Made by a program: the position numbers and the translations under genes
Shown here: positions 51,436 through 60,719 of the stretch, piece by piece
Layout of the letters: each line of letters begins with the position of its first letter
How positions within the stretch are numbered: position 1 is the first letter of the stretch
Notes under the pieces: model-generated
What the model was told of the DNA's origin: nothing
The model's input: only the letters and a program-made list of their open reading frames with translations
Database searches by the model: none
Source of the DNA: Tepidiforma thermophila
GTDB lineage: Bacteria > Chloroflexota > Dehalococcoidia > Tepidiformales > Tepidiformaceae
Assembly (NCBI RefSeq): GCF_002563855.1
Contig: NZ_PDJQ01000001.1
Location: forward strand, 186,001 to 250,000
Direction: 5' to 3'
Length of the DNA: 64,000 bases

Positions 51436-52080
51436 GTGGAACGGATTCGCGATGGGGACCTGGAGATTGTGATCGGCGGGCCGACGGGCTACGGGAACAA
51501 CGTGTACGTGGTGGTCGACCGGGCGACGGGCGAGGCGGCGTTCATCGATGCGCCGGGCGACCCGGAGGCGAATATGGCCGCGGCGGAGGCGGCCGGGGTG
51601 CGGCCGACACGCATCTTCCTGACCCACGGGCACTTCGACCATACGCCGGCCATCGATGCGCTGAAGGCGGCATACGGCGCGAAGCTGTACGCGGACCCGG
51701 ACGAACCGGGGCTGAAGGAGGGGCAGCTCGATGTGCCGGTGCGGCACGGCGAGGAGATCGCGGTCGGGAACCTGCGGTTCCGGGTGCTGAGCGTGCCGGG
51801 GCATACGCCCGCGAGCACGGCGTACCTGTGCGGGAAGAGCGTCTTCGTGGGCGACACGCTCTTCCCGGGCGGGCCGGGGCGTTCGAAGGACAACGCGGCG
51901 CTGCAGCAGGAGATCGCGTCGATCGTGCGGGAGCTGTATACGCTGCCGGACGACACGGTGGTGTACCCCGGGCACGGGCCGACCACGACGATCGGGGCGA
52001 GCAAGGCGGAGTACGCGGTCTTCGCCAGCCGGGAGCACGCGCCGGACCTGTGCGGGGATGTGACGTGGCTGAACTCGTAG
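51436..52080 (+). CDS. Metallo-beta-lactamase fold hydrolase
   Basis: 214 residues. Metal ligands: THGHFDHTPAI (HxHxDH, near 60-70), His in VPGHTPAST, Asp in VFVGDTLFPGGPGRS and the last His in YPGHGPTTTIG. This is the glyoxalase-II-like/hydroxyacylglutathione hydrolase type; it should hydrolyse a thioester. The start GTG 51436 is chosen because of AAGGAGG six bases upstream; the longer ORF start at 51406 is inside TAGGATG. The 3' end overlaps the next gene by 16 bases. Confidence 0.9.
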   Translation: MERIRDGDLEIVIGGPTGYGNNVYVVVDRATGEAAFIDAPGDPEANMAAAEAAGVRPTRIFLTHGHFDHTPAIDALKAAYGAKLYADPDEPGLKEGQLDVPVRHGEEIAVGNLRFRVLSVPGHTPASTAYLCGKSVFVGDTLFPGGPGRSKDNAALQQEIASIVRELYTLPDDTVVYPGHGPTTTIGASKAEYAVFASREHAPDLCGDVTWLNS

Positions 52081-52466
52081 GGCCGCCGGACGGGTGGTGG
52101 GCCCGGCGGATCGGCGAGCCGCGGACGGTGGTGCTGAGCACGACGGGGCCGGGCGGGCGGGCGCACGCGGCGGCGGTCTGGTACCTCTGGCGCGACGGCG
52201 AGGTGCAGATCGTGACGGGGCGCGGTTCGCAGAAGCACCGGAATATCGAGCGGACAGGTCAGGCGGCGGTGACGTGGCTCGACGACTGGCGGTACCTGAC
52301 GGCCGCGGGACCGGTGACGGCGGAGCCGCTGACGCGCGAGGACCGGTATGCGCTCTGGGCGCACTACCGCGGGCCGGAGGTTGCGGCGAAGGAGACGGCG
52401 AGCGATGCCCACGAGGAGATGGTGCTCCTGCGGCTGAGCCCGGCGCGCTGGTGGGGCCAGTGGTGA
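52065..52466 (+). CDS. Pyridoxamine 5'-phosphate oxidase-like split-barrel flavin/F420 protein
   Basis: 133 residues. RTVVLSTTGPGGRAHAAAVWYLWRDGEVQIVTGRGSQKHRNIERTGQAAVTWLDDWRYLTAAGPVT follows the split-barrel pattern, with the Lys-His-x-Asn-Ile contact to the cofactor phosphate. Such short members bind FMN, F420 or heme. The presence of an F420-type LLM oxidoreductase nearby makes F420 plausible. The GTG start lies 16 bases inside the preceding MBL gene. Confidence 0.8.
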   Translation: MAELVGPPDGWWARRIGEPRTVVLSTTGPGGRAHAAAVWYLWRDGEVQIVTGRGSQKHRNIERTGQAAVTWLDDWRYLTAAGPVTAEPLTREDRYALWAHYRGPEVAAKETASDAHEEMVLLRLSPARWWGQW

Positions 52467-52496
52467 TGGCTGCTTCTCCATTTGCGGGGTTGGCCG

Positions 52497-52502
52497 TACC
52501 CT
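52497..52502 (+). promoter_or_regulatory. -10 box TACCCT of fabI
   Basis: TACCCT is 8 bases before ATG 52511, so the leader is at most a few bases; TTCTCC 17 bases further up is a possible -35. Confidence 0.45.
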
Positions 52503-52510
52503 AGCGAGCC

Positions 52511-53296
52511 ATGGGCAAGCTCGATGGCAAGACAGCGCTGATTTTCGGCGTCGCGAACGACCGTTCGATTGCGTGGGGGATTGCGCAGGCGTTCCACCGG
52601 GAGGGGGCGAAGCTGGCGTTTTCGTACGCGGCGGAGAACCTCGAGCGGCGGGTGCGGCCGCTGGCGGAGAGCGTGGGGGCGGACTTCATCGAGCTGTGCG
52701 ATGTGACGAAAGACGAGGACATCGAGCGGGTGTTCGCGGCGGCGAAGGAGCGGCTGGGGACGATCGATGTGCTGGTGCACGCGATCGCCTATGCGAACCG
52801 GGAGGACCTCGCCGGGCGGTTCGTGGATACGTCGCGGGAGGGGTTCCTGCTGGCGCACAACGTGTCGGTGTACTCGCTGGTGGCGCTGGCGCGGGCGGCG
52901 CGGCCGCTGATGCCGAACGGCGGGAGCATCATCACGCTGACGTATTACGGTTCGCAGAAGGTGGCGCCGAAGTACAACGTGATGGGGGTGGCGAAGGCGG
53001 CGCTGGAGGCGACGGTGCGGTACCTCGCGTGGGACCTCGGGCCGGAGAACATCCGGGTGAACGCGATCAGCGCTGGGCCGATCCGGACGCTGGCGGCGAG
53101 CGGGATTTCGGGGTTCCGGGATTACCTGAAGGCGTTCGCGGATATTGCGCCGCTGCACCGGAACGTGACGATTGAGCAGGTCGGCGAGGCGGCGGTGTTC
53201 CTTGGGAGCGAGATGTCGAGCGGGACGACGGGGGACATCCTGTACGTGGACAGCGGCTACAACATCATGGGGCTCGTGGCCGAGACGCGGGAGTAG
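52511..53296 (+). CDS. fabI: Enoyl-[acyl-carrier-protein] reductase (NADH)
   Basis: 261 residues. It reduces the enoyl-ACP double bond, the last step of fatty acid elongation. FabI hallmarks: [16 protein letters not shown] (13-28), [36 protein letters not shown] with Tyr-x6-Lys, and [17 protein letters not shown]. Single fabI with triclosan-type inhibitor site (Tyr, Met). It leads a likely operon with a GNAT gene and a small zinc protein. Confidence 0.96.
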   Translation: MGKLDGKTALIFGVANDRSIAWGIAQAFHREGAKLAFSYAAENLERRVRPLAESVGADFIELCDVTKDEDIERVFAAAKERLGTIDVLVHAIAYANREDLAGRFVDTSREGFLLAHNVSVYSLVALARAARPLMPNGGSIITLTYYGSQKVAPKYNVMGVAKAALEATVRYLAWDLGPENIRVNAISAGPIRTLAASGISGFRDYLKAFADIAPLHRNVTIEQVGEAAVFLGSEMSSGTTGDILYVDSGYNIMGLVAETRE

Positions 53297-53300
53297 CGCG

Positions 53301-53792
53301 GTGGGAGCCGGGGAGTTCCGGGTGGTGCCGTACGCGCGGGGGCGGCACGGCGACGGCCCGTGGCGGGTGGTGGCGCGGGTGTTCGAGGAGTACGGCTTCC
53401 CGTTTGCGGAGGCGGACTACGATGCGGACGTGCTCTGGCCGGAGCGGCACTACCGGGAGGGGTGGTTCCTTGTGGCGGAGGCGGCCGACGGGGAGGTGGT
53501 CGGGTGCGTGGGGCTCTCGGACGAGGGCGGCGGTGAGTTCGAGCTGCACCGGCTGTACGTGCTGCCGGGAGCGCGGGGGAAGGGGCTGGGCGAGCGGCTG
53601 ACGCGGGAGGTGATTGGGCTGGCGCGGGCTGCTGGGGCGCGGCGGCTGGTGCTGTTCAGCGATGTGGCGTTCGAGCATGCGCACCGGCTGTACGAGCGGT
53701 GCGGGTTCCGGCGGAACCGGTTCCGGTATGCGCCGGACCCGTGGCGAAGCCGGGAATGGGGATTCGTGCTGGAGTTCGAGGAGGAACGGTAA
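53301..53792 (+). CDS. GNAT-family N-acetyltransferase
   Basis: 163 residues. Motif A is LYVLPGARGKGLGERLTREVIGLARAAGARRLVLFSD, with the acetyl-CoA loop ARGKGLG (R/Q-x-x-G-x-G/A). The motif-B region ends HRLYERCGFRRNRF. Start GTG 53301, 4 bases after fabI. Substrate unknown. Confidence 0.88.
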   Translation: MGAGEFRVVPYARGRHGDGPWRVVARVFEEYGFPFAEADYDADVLWPERHYREGWFLVAEAADGEVVGCVGLSDEGGGEFELHRLYVLPGARGKGLGERLTREVIGLARAAGARRLVLFSDVAFEHAHRLYERCGFRRNRFRYAPDPWRSREWGFVLEFEEER

Positions 53793-53980
53793 TGGCCCGG
53801 ATGCGGTGTTTGTGGTGTATCGAGCCGCCGTACCAGGAGGTAGCGGTGCTGAAATGGCGCGGCGAGGAGCGGGAGCGGCTGACGGTGCACCTGTGCCGGA
53901 AGCACCTGGCGCGGCTGAAGGAGGCCGGCCCGGCCGGCCGGGAGCACAAGGGGTGGTGGTACAAGGAGGGGTGGTGGTAG
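53792..53980 (+). CDS. Small Cys-rich protein
   Basis: 62 residues. CLWC near residues 6-9 and HLCRKHL near 33-39 suggest a C-C-C/H zinc site. The tail is Trp/Lys-rich (KGWWYKEGWW). Start overlaps the GNAT stop as TAATG, so coupled. No family recognised. It could be a zinc-binding RNA or protein adaptor. Confidence 0.7.
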   Translation: MARMRCLWCIEPPYQEVAVLKWRGEERERLTVHLCRKHLARLKEAGPAGREHKGWWYKEGWW

Positions 53981-53994
53981 CTGGGGGGCTCCCG

Positions 53995-54927
53995 TTAGCG
54001 GAAGTGGGGCAGGACGGTCTCGGCGAAGAGGCGGGCGGGCTCGCGGGTGTCGCGGCCGAAGAACTCGATGACGAACATGGTGCAGCCGAGGTCGAGGTGG
54101 CGCTGGATCTGCTCGCGGACGCGGGCAGGGCTGCCGGCGATGGCGAGCGGGCCGGTGGGGTCGCCCATGTGGCCGCCGAAGATCTTCTTCGCGGTTTCGA
54201 CCATGGGAGCGGCGGCGGCCTCATCCGGTGCGATGATGACGAGGCACTGCTGGCTGATGGTGATGGAAGCCGGGTCGCGGCCGACGGCGGCGCAGTGTTC
54301 GCGGAGGACGTCGATTTTGCGGGGGAGGGCGTGGTGGTGGGCGGCGAGGTTGTTCCAGATATCGGCGTGGCGGGCAGCGATGCGGAGGAGGACTTTTTCG
54401 CCGGCGCCGCCGACGAGGATGGGCGGCCTGCGGACGGGCTTGGGCTCGCAGACGAGGTTGCGGACGTGGACGAATTCGCCGTCCATGGTGACCTCGGGCT
54501 CAGTCCACATGGCGCGGAAGAGCTCGAGGGCTTCGCGGAGCTGGCGCATGCGGGCGCCGATGGGCGGGAAGGGGACGCCGAAGTCGGTGAATTCGCGGGG
54601 CATCCAGCCGGCGCCGAGACCGGGGATGATGCGGCCGCCGGCGATGTTGTCGATGGTGGCGATGACCTTGCCGAGCTGGGCCGGGTTGCGCATGCCGGCG
54701 GGGGTGACGAGGGTGCCGATTTCGACCCGTTCGGTGATGGCGGCAACGGCGGCGACGAGGGACCAGGCTTCGAGGATTGGGATCTGGGGCGACTGCGGGC
54801 CGTAGAGATGGTCACAGACCCAGAGGGAATCGAAGCCCATGGCTTCGAACTCGCGGGCGTTGGTCTTCGCTTCGTTCCAGGTGCGCTTAATCTGGGGGAT
54901 GGTGACGCCGAAGTGGGGTGCCGGCAT
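53995..54927 (-). CDS. LLM-class (F420-dependent) oxidoreductase
   Basis: 310 residues. TIM-barrel luciferase-like: FDSLWVCDHLYGPQS, EIGTLVTPAGMRNPAQLGKVIATIDNIAGGRIIPGLGAGWMPREF, PILVGGAGEKVLLRIAARHADIWNN. The strand-end Asp-His and the GGRIIPGLGAGW motif match F420-dependent enzymes more than FMN luciferases. The substrate is unknown. GGAGG ribosome-binding site; -10-like TAGGCT upstream. Its end converges with the small Cys-rich gene. Confidence 0.9.
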   Translation of the reverse strand: MPAPHFGVTIPQIKRTWNEAKTNAREFEAMGFDSLWVCDHLYGPQSPQIPILEAWSLVAAVAAITERVEIGTLVTPAGMRNPAQLGKVIATIDNIAGGRIIPGLGAGWMPREFTDFGVPFPPIGARMRQLREALELFRAMWTEPEVTMDGEFVHVRNLVCEPKPVRRPPILVGGAGEKVLLRIAARHADIWNNLAAHHHALPRKIDVLREHCAAVGRDPASITISQQCLVIIAPDEAAAAPMVETAKKIFGGHMGDPTGPLAIAGSPARVREQIQRHLDLGCTMFVIEFFGRDTREPARLFAETVLPHFR

Positions 54928-54998
54928 GGCTGGCCTCCGGTGGTGCGGGCTGTGGGTGGGGACAGCCTAGCGGGCCGCGCGAGGTTGCGCGAGGGCGT

Positions 54999-57900
54999 TC
55001 AGCGGATGACGAAGTAGCGGGCGCCGGGGTGGTGGACGATGACGGCGGCGGTGGTCTGCTCGGGGTGCCACTGGAAGGTTTCGGAGAGTTCGACGCCGAT
55101 GCGCTCGGGGCGGAGGAGGACGGCCATCTTCGTTTGCTCTTCGAGGTCGGGGCAGGCGGGGTAGCCGAAGCTGTAGCGGCAGCCCTGGTAGCCGAGGGCG
55201 AAGAGTTTGCGGATGTCGGCGGCGTCTTTGCCGGCGATGCCGAGCTCCTGGCGGACGCGCTTGTGCCAGTATTCGGCAAGGGCCTCGGCGGCTTCGACGG
55301 CAAAGCCGTGCCAGTGGAGGTAGTCGCGGTACTCGTTCGCCTGGAAGAGCTCGTGGGCGAACTCGCTGGCGCGGGGGCCCATCGTCACCAGGGAGAGGGC
55401 GACGACGTCGAACTGCGGGCCGGTGGGGTCGGCGGCGACCTCGTCGAAGGAGCGGAAGAAGTCGGCGATGCAGAGGCGGCGGCCGGTGGGCTGGCGGGGG
55501 AAGCGGAAGCGGACGGGTTCGCCGACGGGCCGGCCATCTTCGACGGAGGGCCAGACGACGAGTTCGTTCTTCTCGGCGAGGGCGGGGAAGTAGCCGTAGA
55601 CGACGGCCGGGAGGAGGAGCTGCTCGGCGATGGCGCGCTCCTGCCAGCGGCGGAAGATGGGGCGCACCTCCTCCTCGATGAAGCGGGCGTACTCGTCTTC
55701 GGGGCGGTCGCCGCGCTGGTAGCCCCACTGCCCGCGGAAGAGCGCGATTTCGTTGATGTAGGGGTAGATCTCGCGAAGGGGGATGCCGCGGACGACGCGG
55801 GAGCCCCAGAAGGGCGGAGTGGGGATGGGGACGCCGCGCTCGATGTCGGAGGGGGCGTAGTCGTGTTCTGAGGGGGCGGGGGCAGCATTCGGGTCGGCGA
55901 CGGGGTCGTAGCCGGAATCTTCGTCCTTCGGGCGGTCGGACGTGCGGGAGAGGTCGGGCAGGGGTTTGCCCTCGCGGAGGGCCGGGATGATGCGGTCGAG
56001 GGTGGCGAGGCCTTCGAAGGCGTCCTGGGCGTAGTAGACGTGGCCCTTGTAGACCTGGCGGAGCTCGTGTTCGACGTACTTCCGGGTGAGGGCGGCGCCG
56101 CCGAGGATGACGGGGTAGTGGAAGAGCTCGCGGGCGTTGAGCTCTTCGAGGTCCTCACGCATGACGACGGTGCTTTTGACGAGGAGGCCGGAGAGGCCGA
56201 TGACATCGGCGCCGACCTCCTGGGCTTTTTCGATGATGTTGGAGATCGGCTGCTTGATGCCGAGGTTGTAGGTTGTGTAGCCGTTATTCGTGAGGATGAT
56301 ATCGACGAGATTCTTGCCGATATCGTGGACGTCGCCGCGGACGGTGGCGAGGACGACCTTGCCCTTGGACTGGCCTTCGACGCGCTCCATGTGGGGCTCG
56401 AGGTAGGCGACGGCGGCCTTCATCGTCTCGGCGGACTGGAGGACGAAGGGGAGCTGCATCTTGCCGGCGCCGAAGAGGTCGCCGACTTCGCGCATGCCGG
56501 GGAGGAGGTGCTCGTTGATGATGGTGAGGGGGTCGAAGCGGGCGAGGGCTTCGTCGAGGTCGTCGTGGAGGCCGCGGCGGTCGCCGTTGATGATGCGGCG
56601 GCGGAGGCGCTCTTCGACCGGGAGGCGATGGGCCGGGTCGGCGGCTGGACGCTGCTCCTTCTCGGCGGATTCGAAGAGGGAGATGAAATGGGTGAGCGGG
56701 TCGTAGCCGTCGCGGCGGCGGTCGTAGATGAGGTCGCGGGCGGTTTCGAGCTGCTCTTCGGGGATGCGGTTGAGCGGGAGGATCTGTTTTGCGTTGACGA
56801 TGGCGGCATCGAGGCCGTGTTCGATGGCTTCGTGGAGGAAGACGGAGTTGAGGACGCGGCGGGCGGCCGGCTTGAGGCCGAAGGAGCAGTTGGAGACGCC
56901 GAGGATGGTGTGGACGCCGGGGAGCTCTTCTTTGACGCGGCGGATGGCTTCGAGGGTTTCGATGGCGTCGCGGCGGAGCTCCTCCTGGCCGCTGGTCATG
57001 GGGAAGGTGAGGCAGTCGAAAAGGAGGTCGCCGGGCTCCATGCCGTAGCGGTTGACGGCGATGTCGTAGATGCGGCGGGCAACCCGGAGCTTCCACTCGG
57101 CGGTGCGGGCCTGGCCTTCTTCGTCGATGGTGAGGGCGACGGCGGCGGCGCCGTGCTCCTTGATGAGGGGGAGGAGCTTCGTGATTTTCCGTTCGCCGTC
57201 CTCGAGGTTGATGGAGTTGACGATGGCGCGGCCGCCGTAGAGCTTGAGGGCGGTTTCGATGACGGCGACTTCGGTGCTATCGAAGACGAGCGGGACGGCG
57301 ACCTGCGTGCGGAAGGCGGAGACGACGCGGTGCATGTCGGCGGGGCCGTCGCGGCCGACGTAATCGACCATGACATCGATGACGTGGGCGCCTTCGGCGG
57401 CCTGTTCGCGGGCGAGGGCGACCATGCCGTCGACGTCCTCGGCGAGGAGGAGGTCGCGGAAAGCGCGGGAGCCGGTGGCGTTGGTGCGTTCGCCGACGAC
57501 GAGGAAGGAAGTGTCCTGTTTGATGGGGACGGCGGTATAGAGGGAGGCGGCGGCCGGCTCGTAGCGGGTGGGGCGCTCTTTGGGGCGGGGCCGGCCGATG
57601 ACGCGGATCGCCTCGGCGAACATGGCGGGGGTGGTGCCGCAGCAGCCGGCGACGATGGAGGTGCCGAACTCCTCGACGAAGATCTTCTGGTAGCGGGCGA
57701 ACTCTTCGGGGGAGAGGGTGTAGCAGGCGCGGCCGTCGATGACCTCGGGCAGGCCCGCGTTGGGGCCGATGAAGACGGGCCGGCGGGAGTGCTGCGCGAG
57801 GTAGCGGACATGCTCGACCATCTGCTCGGGGCCGGTGGCGCAGTTGATGCCGACGATGTCGACGACGTCGAGCGGTTCGAGGGTGGCGAGTGCGGCGGCG

Positions 57901-58538
57901 ATATCGGAACCGAGGAGCATCGTGCCGGTCGACTCGATGGTGACGGAGGCGATGACGGGCACGCGGCGGCCGGTGATTTCCATGGCGTCGGCGGCGGCGG
58001 CGAGGGCGGCTTTGGTTTGGAGGAGGTCCTGGCAGGTTTCGATTTTGAGGACGTCGATGCCGCCTTCGAGGAGGCCGATGCACTGTTCGCGCCAGCCTTC
58101 GCGGATCTCGTCGTAGGTGATGTGGCCGAGGGAGGGGAGCCGGGTGCCGGGACCGACGGTTCCGAAGCTGTAGCGCGGCCACTCGGGGGTGGAGTAGCGG
58201 TCGCGGACGCGGCCGATGACCTGTGCGGCGAGGCGGTTGAGCTCGCGGGTGCGGTCGGCGAGGCCGAACTCGGCGAGGACGACGGGGTTAGCGCCGAAGG
58301 AGCAGCTATCGACGGCGTCGACGCCGACCTCGTAGAAGGAGGCGTAGATGCTTTCGAGGATGTGGGGGCTGGCGACGTTGAGCCATTCGGGGCAGCCTTC
58401 GTGGCTTTCGCCATCGGGCGCGACGTAGGCTTCGGGGCCGAGGTTGAGCGAGAGCAGCGTGGAACCGATGGGACCTGCGGCGTAGAGCACCTGGTCCCGC
58501 AGGCGGTTGAGCAGCGGGAGGTCGCGCGGCCTGTACAT
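54999..58538 (-). CDS. metH: Cobalamin-dependent methionine synthase, four-domain MetH
   Basis: 1179 residues from ATG 58538. Domains in order: homocysteine-binding (about 1-320, zinc ligands Cys233 and Cys299-Cys300 in GCCGTTP), methyltetrahydrofolate-binding pterin domain (about 345-620, VGERTNATGSRAFRDLL and GADYV-type loops), cap and B12 domain (about 640-870, DVHDIGKN with the cobalt ligand His738, GLSGLL, ILGGAAL), and the AdoMet reactivation domain (about 890-1179, ending GCRYSFGYPACPDLEEQ and AVIVHHPGARYFVI). It makes methionine from homocysteine and methyl-THF. All domains sit on one chain. An ORF extension to 58562 is less likely because TACGCT there reads as a -10 box. Confidence 0.96.
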   Translation of the reverse strand: MYRPRDLPLLNRLRDQVLYAAGPIGSTLLSLNLGPEAYVAPDGESHEGCPEWLNVASPHILESIYASFYEVGVDAVDSCSFGANPVVLAEFGLADRTRELNRLAAQVIGRVRDRYSTPEWPRYSFGTVGPGTRLPSLGHITYDEIREGWREQCIGLLEGGIDVLKIETCQDLLQTKAALAAAADAMEITGRRVPVIASVTIESTGTMLLGSDIAAALATLEPLDVVDIVGINCATGPEQMVEHVRYLAQHSRRPVFIGPNAGLPEVIDGRACYTLSPEEFARYQKIFVEEFGTSIVAGCCGTTPAMFAEAIRVIGRPRPKERPTRYEPAAASLYTAVPIKQDTSFLVVGERTNATGSRAFRDLLLAEDVDGMVALAREQAAEGAHVIDVMVDYVGRDGPADMHRVVSAFRTQVAVPLVFDSTEVAVIETALKLYGGRAIVNSINLEDGERKITKLLPLIKEHGAAAVALTIDEEGQARTAEWKLRVARRIYDIAVNRYGMEPGDLLFDCLTFPMTSGQEELRRDAIETLEAIRRVKEELPGVHTILGVSNCSFGLKPAARRVLNSVFLHEAIEHGLDAAIVNAKQILPLNRIPEEQLETARDLIYDRRRDGYDPLTHFISLFESAEKEQRPAADPAHRLPVEERLRRRIINGDRRGLHDDLDEALARFDPLTIINEHLLPGMREVGDLFGAGKMQLPFVLQSAETMKAAVAYLEPHMERVEGQSKGKVVLATVRGDVHDIGKNLVDIILTNNGYTTYNLGIKQPISNIIEKAQEVGADVIGLSGLLVKSTVVMREDLEELNARELFHYPVILGGAALTRKYVEHELRQVYKGHVYYAQDAFEGLATLDRIIPALREGKPLPDLSRTSDRPKDEDSGYDPVADPNAAPAPSEHDYAPSDIERGVPIPTPPFWGSRVVRGIPLREIYPYINEIALFRGQWGYQRGDRPEDEYARFIEEEVRPIFRRWQERAIAEQLLLPAVVYGYFPALAEKNELVVWPSVEDGRPVGEPVRFRFPRQPTGRRLCIADFFRSFDEVAADPTGPQFDVVALSLVTMGPRASEFAHELFQANEYRDYLHWHGFAVEAAEALAEYWHKRVRQELGIAGKDAADIRKLFALGYQGCRYSFGYPACPDLEEQTKMAVLLRPERIGVELSETFQWHPEQTTAAVIVHHPGARYFVIR

Positions 58539-58581
58539 GGGTGGGATCACAGCGTACACCATGGTGGGTGTGGAGGAGCAC

Positions 58582-58995
58582 GTGAACCGGGCCGGCGGGG
58601 CTGGCGGGCCTGCGGGAGGGTACCCGAACTTCGGGGCGGCGCGGCGGGTGGCGGCGGCGCTGGCGATGCGGTGCCCGCGCTGCTGCCGGGGGGCCGCCTG
58701 GGCGGGGCCGTTCCGGATGCATGAGCGGTGCCCGGTCTGCGGGCTGCAGTTCGAACGGGAGCCGGGCTACTTCACGGGGGCGATGTACGCGAGCTATTTC
58801 ATCGGGCTGTTCGTGACGCTGCCCGTGTGGCTCTGGATGCTGCTGGCCGGGGCGCCGTTCGGGGCGATCCTCGTGACGGCGTTCGGGCTGGTAGCGCTGG
58901 TGACGCCCGCGGCATTCCACTATTCGCGGGTGGCCTGGATGCAGATCGACGCGTACTTCAACCCGGGGACGTTCGCCGAGGATGTGCCGGGATGA
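58582..58995 (+). CDS. DUF983-family zinc-ribbon membrane protein
   Basis: 137 residues. The ribbon CPRCCRGAAW...CPVCGLQF (about 31-54) is followed by EREPGYFTGAMYASYF, the DUF983 core, and two membrane helices (FIGLFVTLPVWLWMLLAG, FGAILVTAFGLVALVTP). A short cytosolic end with WMQIDAYFNP follows. Function unknown; related proteins in alphaproteobacteria sit by cytochrome oxidase genes. The GTG at 58582 with GGAGGAG is chosen over ATG 58561, which falls on the -10-like TACACC. Coupled to the next gene by ATGA. Confidence 0.82.
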   Translation: MNRAGGAGGPAGGYPNFGAARRVAAALAMRCPRCCRGAAWAGPFRMHERCPVCGLQFEREPGYFTGAMYASYFIGLFVTLPVWLWMLLAGAPFGAILVTAFGLVALVTPAAFHYSRVAWMQIDAYFNPGTFAEDVPG

Positions 58996-59825
58996 GCGGC
59001 GGTTTCCGGGTGCGGGAGGCAGACGCGGAGGACGCGGAGGCGCTTGCCGAGCTGTACGCGGGGAGCGGGCTGCCGGGCGCGCCGGGCGATGCCGCGGAGG
59101 CTGCGCGGATGCTCCAGACGGGCGCTGCGTTCCTGCTGGCGGAGGATGACGCGGGGATCGCGGGCGCGGTGCGCTGGCGGGAGGAGGAGGGGGTGGCGTG
59201 GTTCGACCTGCTGCGATCGCTGGAGCCGCCGGCGGGGGCGGAGCTGGTGCGGACGGTGGGCCGGCGGACGCAGGACCGGGGGCTGCGGCTGGCGCGCTGC
59301 CGGGCGCCCGATACCCCGGGCATGGCCGCCTACTTTGCCCGGCTGGGGTACCTGCCGGTAAGGCGGGAGCGGGCAGAGGACGGCCGGGCGCTGCTGGTGC
59401 TGGAGCGGCGGCTGCCGCTGCTGACGGTGCGGGAGCAGCGGCGGGGCGACGCGGCCGCGATCGCCAGGCTGACCGGCGCAGACCCGTGGCCGTTCGAACA
59501 GGGCGCGCGCCCGGGCTGGTTTGTGGCGGCAGACGGCGAGCGGGTGGTGGGGGTCATCAGCGTGTACGACGCCGGCGGCGGGCTGGCGGAGCTCGCGGAG
59601 CCGGTGGTGGAGGCCGGCTACGAGGGGCGCGGCCTGGAGGCCTGGATGGCAGAACGGGCGCGGGAGTGGGCCCAGACCAACGGCTTCCACACCTGCGTGC
59701 TCCAGGCGACGCCGCGGATGCGGGCGCTGCGGCGGGCGCTGGAGGACCGGCTGTGGCAGCTGGAAGGCGACCGGTTCGTCCACAGGAGGCCGCGGGCGGC
59801 CGAGGAGGATGGAGCGGAGCGGTGA
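58992..59825 (+). CDS. Tandem GNAT-like acetyltransferase
   Basis: 277 residues containing two GNAT-like halves (about 1-145 and 146-270). The first has FRVREADAEDAEALAELYAG and RTQDRGLRLARCRA with a weak motif A; the second has VREQRRGDAAAIARLTG, a hydrophobic GVISVYDAG strand and a diverged acyl-CoA loop VEAGYEGRGLEAWMAERARE. Neither half keeps a full R-x-x-G-x-G/A loop, except perhaps YEGRGLE, so activity may lie in one half. Coupled to the DUF983 gene. Confidence 0.72.
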   Translation: MSGGFRVREADAEDAEALAELYAGSGLPGAPGDAAEAARMLQTGAAFLLAEDDAGIAGAVRWREEEGVAWFDLLRSLEPPAGAELVRTVGRRTQDRGLRLARCRAPDTPGMAAYFARLGYLPVRRERAEDGRALLVLERRLPLLTVREQRRGDAAAIARLTGADPWPFEQGARPGWFVAADGERVVGVISVYDAGGGLAELAEPVVEAGYEGRGLEAWMAERAREWAQTNGFHTCVLQATPRMRALRRALEDRLWQLEGDRFVHRRPRAAEEDGAER

Positions 59826-59840
59826 GCCGGGCGCCGGCGG

Positions 59841-60077
59841 CTACGGGCCGCGCTGGGGGCGAAGGCCGCGGGGGAGCCAGGCGGCGGCGGCGAGGAGGCG
59901 TTCACGGCGGAGGCGGGCCAGCTCGGCGCGGAGGGCATCGCGCTCGGCCTGGAGGTCGCGGATGTGGTCGCGCAGGGCGGCGACCAGGAGGTCCATTTCG
60001 GTGACGCGGGCGATAGCTTCGCGGCGGACGGCCTGGATATCGGCGCGGAGGCCGGCGGGGCTGGACGGAGCGCTCAT
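59841..60077 (-). CDS. Small coiled-coil protein
   Basis: 78 residues. Residues about 12-62 form one long charged helix (RREAIARVTEMDLLVAALRD and HIRDLQAERDALRAELARLRRE) predicted as coiled coil, with a basic/Pro-rich end. Its ATG overlaps the stop of the preceding coiled-coil gene. No family recognised. Probably an assembly partner of that protein. Confidence 0.65.
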   Translation of the reverse strand: MSAPSSPAGLRADIQAVRREAIARVTEMDLLVAALRDHIRDLQAERDALRAELARLRRERLLAAAAWLPRGLRPQRGP

Positions 60078-60694
60078 GGCGCGGGCTCACCGGGCGGGAG
60101 GAGATCGGACCGGCCGAGGCGGGCGGGCGCCCACTCGCGGAGGAGGTCGCGCTCCTGGCGGAGGTCCTGGAGGTTGGCGTGGAGGGCGGCGATGACCTCT
60201 TCGAGGGTGGCGAGGCGGCTGTCGCGGCCGGCGGCGGCGAGTTCGAGCGCGCGGGCTCGCTCGATGGCGCGGTCGCGCTGTTTGCGTGCCTTGCGGAGCT
60301 GTTTGCGCAGGCGGCGGTTTTCGTCGGTCGCTGCGACCAGGGCGCGGACGAGGGTTGCAGGCGGGAGGGCTGCAGCGGCCTCGGGGTTGGCGGCGACGGT
60401 TTCGGGGTCGACCTCCAGGAGATCGGACTGCTCGACGCGGAGCTGTTCGAGGGTGGACTGGAGGCGCTCGACATCCTTCCGGACCTGGCGGATGAGCCGT
60501 TCGGCGCGGAGGTCGGCACCGGAGGCCTGGCCCTTGAGGGCGTCGGTGATGCGAAGGGCGGTGCGCTGCTGAAGGAGCTCCTCCCAGGTCCCGGCGGCCT
60601 CGGGCTGCTGGCGGAGGGGGATAGGGCCGGAGGCGGGGTCGGCGGGTTCGCCGGCCGGCTCCTGGGCGGGGGACTTACGAAGCGGGAAGCGCAT
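60074..60694 (-). CDS. Coiled-coil protein, function unknown
   Basis: 206 residues. N-terminal Pro/Glu-rich region to about 35, then two heptad-bearing helical stretches: about 60-105 (RAERLIRQVRKDVERLQSTL) and about 125-185 (ENRRLRKQLRKARKQRDRAI and the following helix). No membrane segment. Similar long helical proteins are division or chromosome scaffolds, but nothing here shows this. It is followed by the smaller coiled-coil gene with a 4 base overlap. A promoter with an inverted repeat lies upstream. Confidence 0.7.
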   Translation of the reverse strand: MRFPLRKSPAQEPAGEPADPASGPIPLRQQPEAAGTWEELLQQRTALRITDALKGQASGADLRAERLIRQVRKDVERLQSTLEQLRVEQSDLLEVDPETVAANPEAAAALPPATLVRALVAATDENRRLRKQLRKARKQRDRAIERARALELAAAGRDSRLATLEEVIAALHANLQDLRQERDLLREWAPARLGRSDLLPPGEPAP

Positions 60695-60719
60695 GCATGG
60701 CCCCGGGGTTCACCAGTTT

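Noticed and set aside
58561-58581. ATG 58561 as the DUF983 start, and ATG at 58562 (minus) as the metH start
   Set aside because: Both overlap promoter-like boxes in the divergent gap. GTG 58582 has GGAGGAG, and ATG 58538 gives a normal MetH N-terminus.
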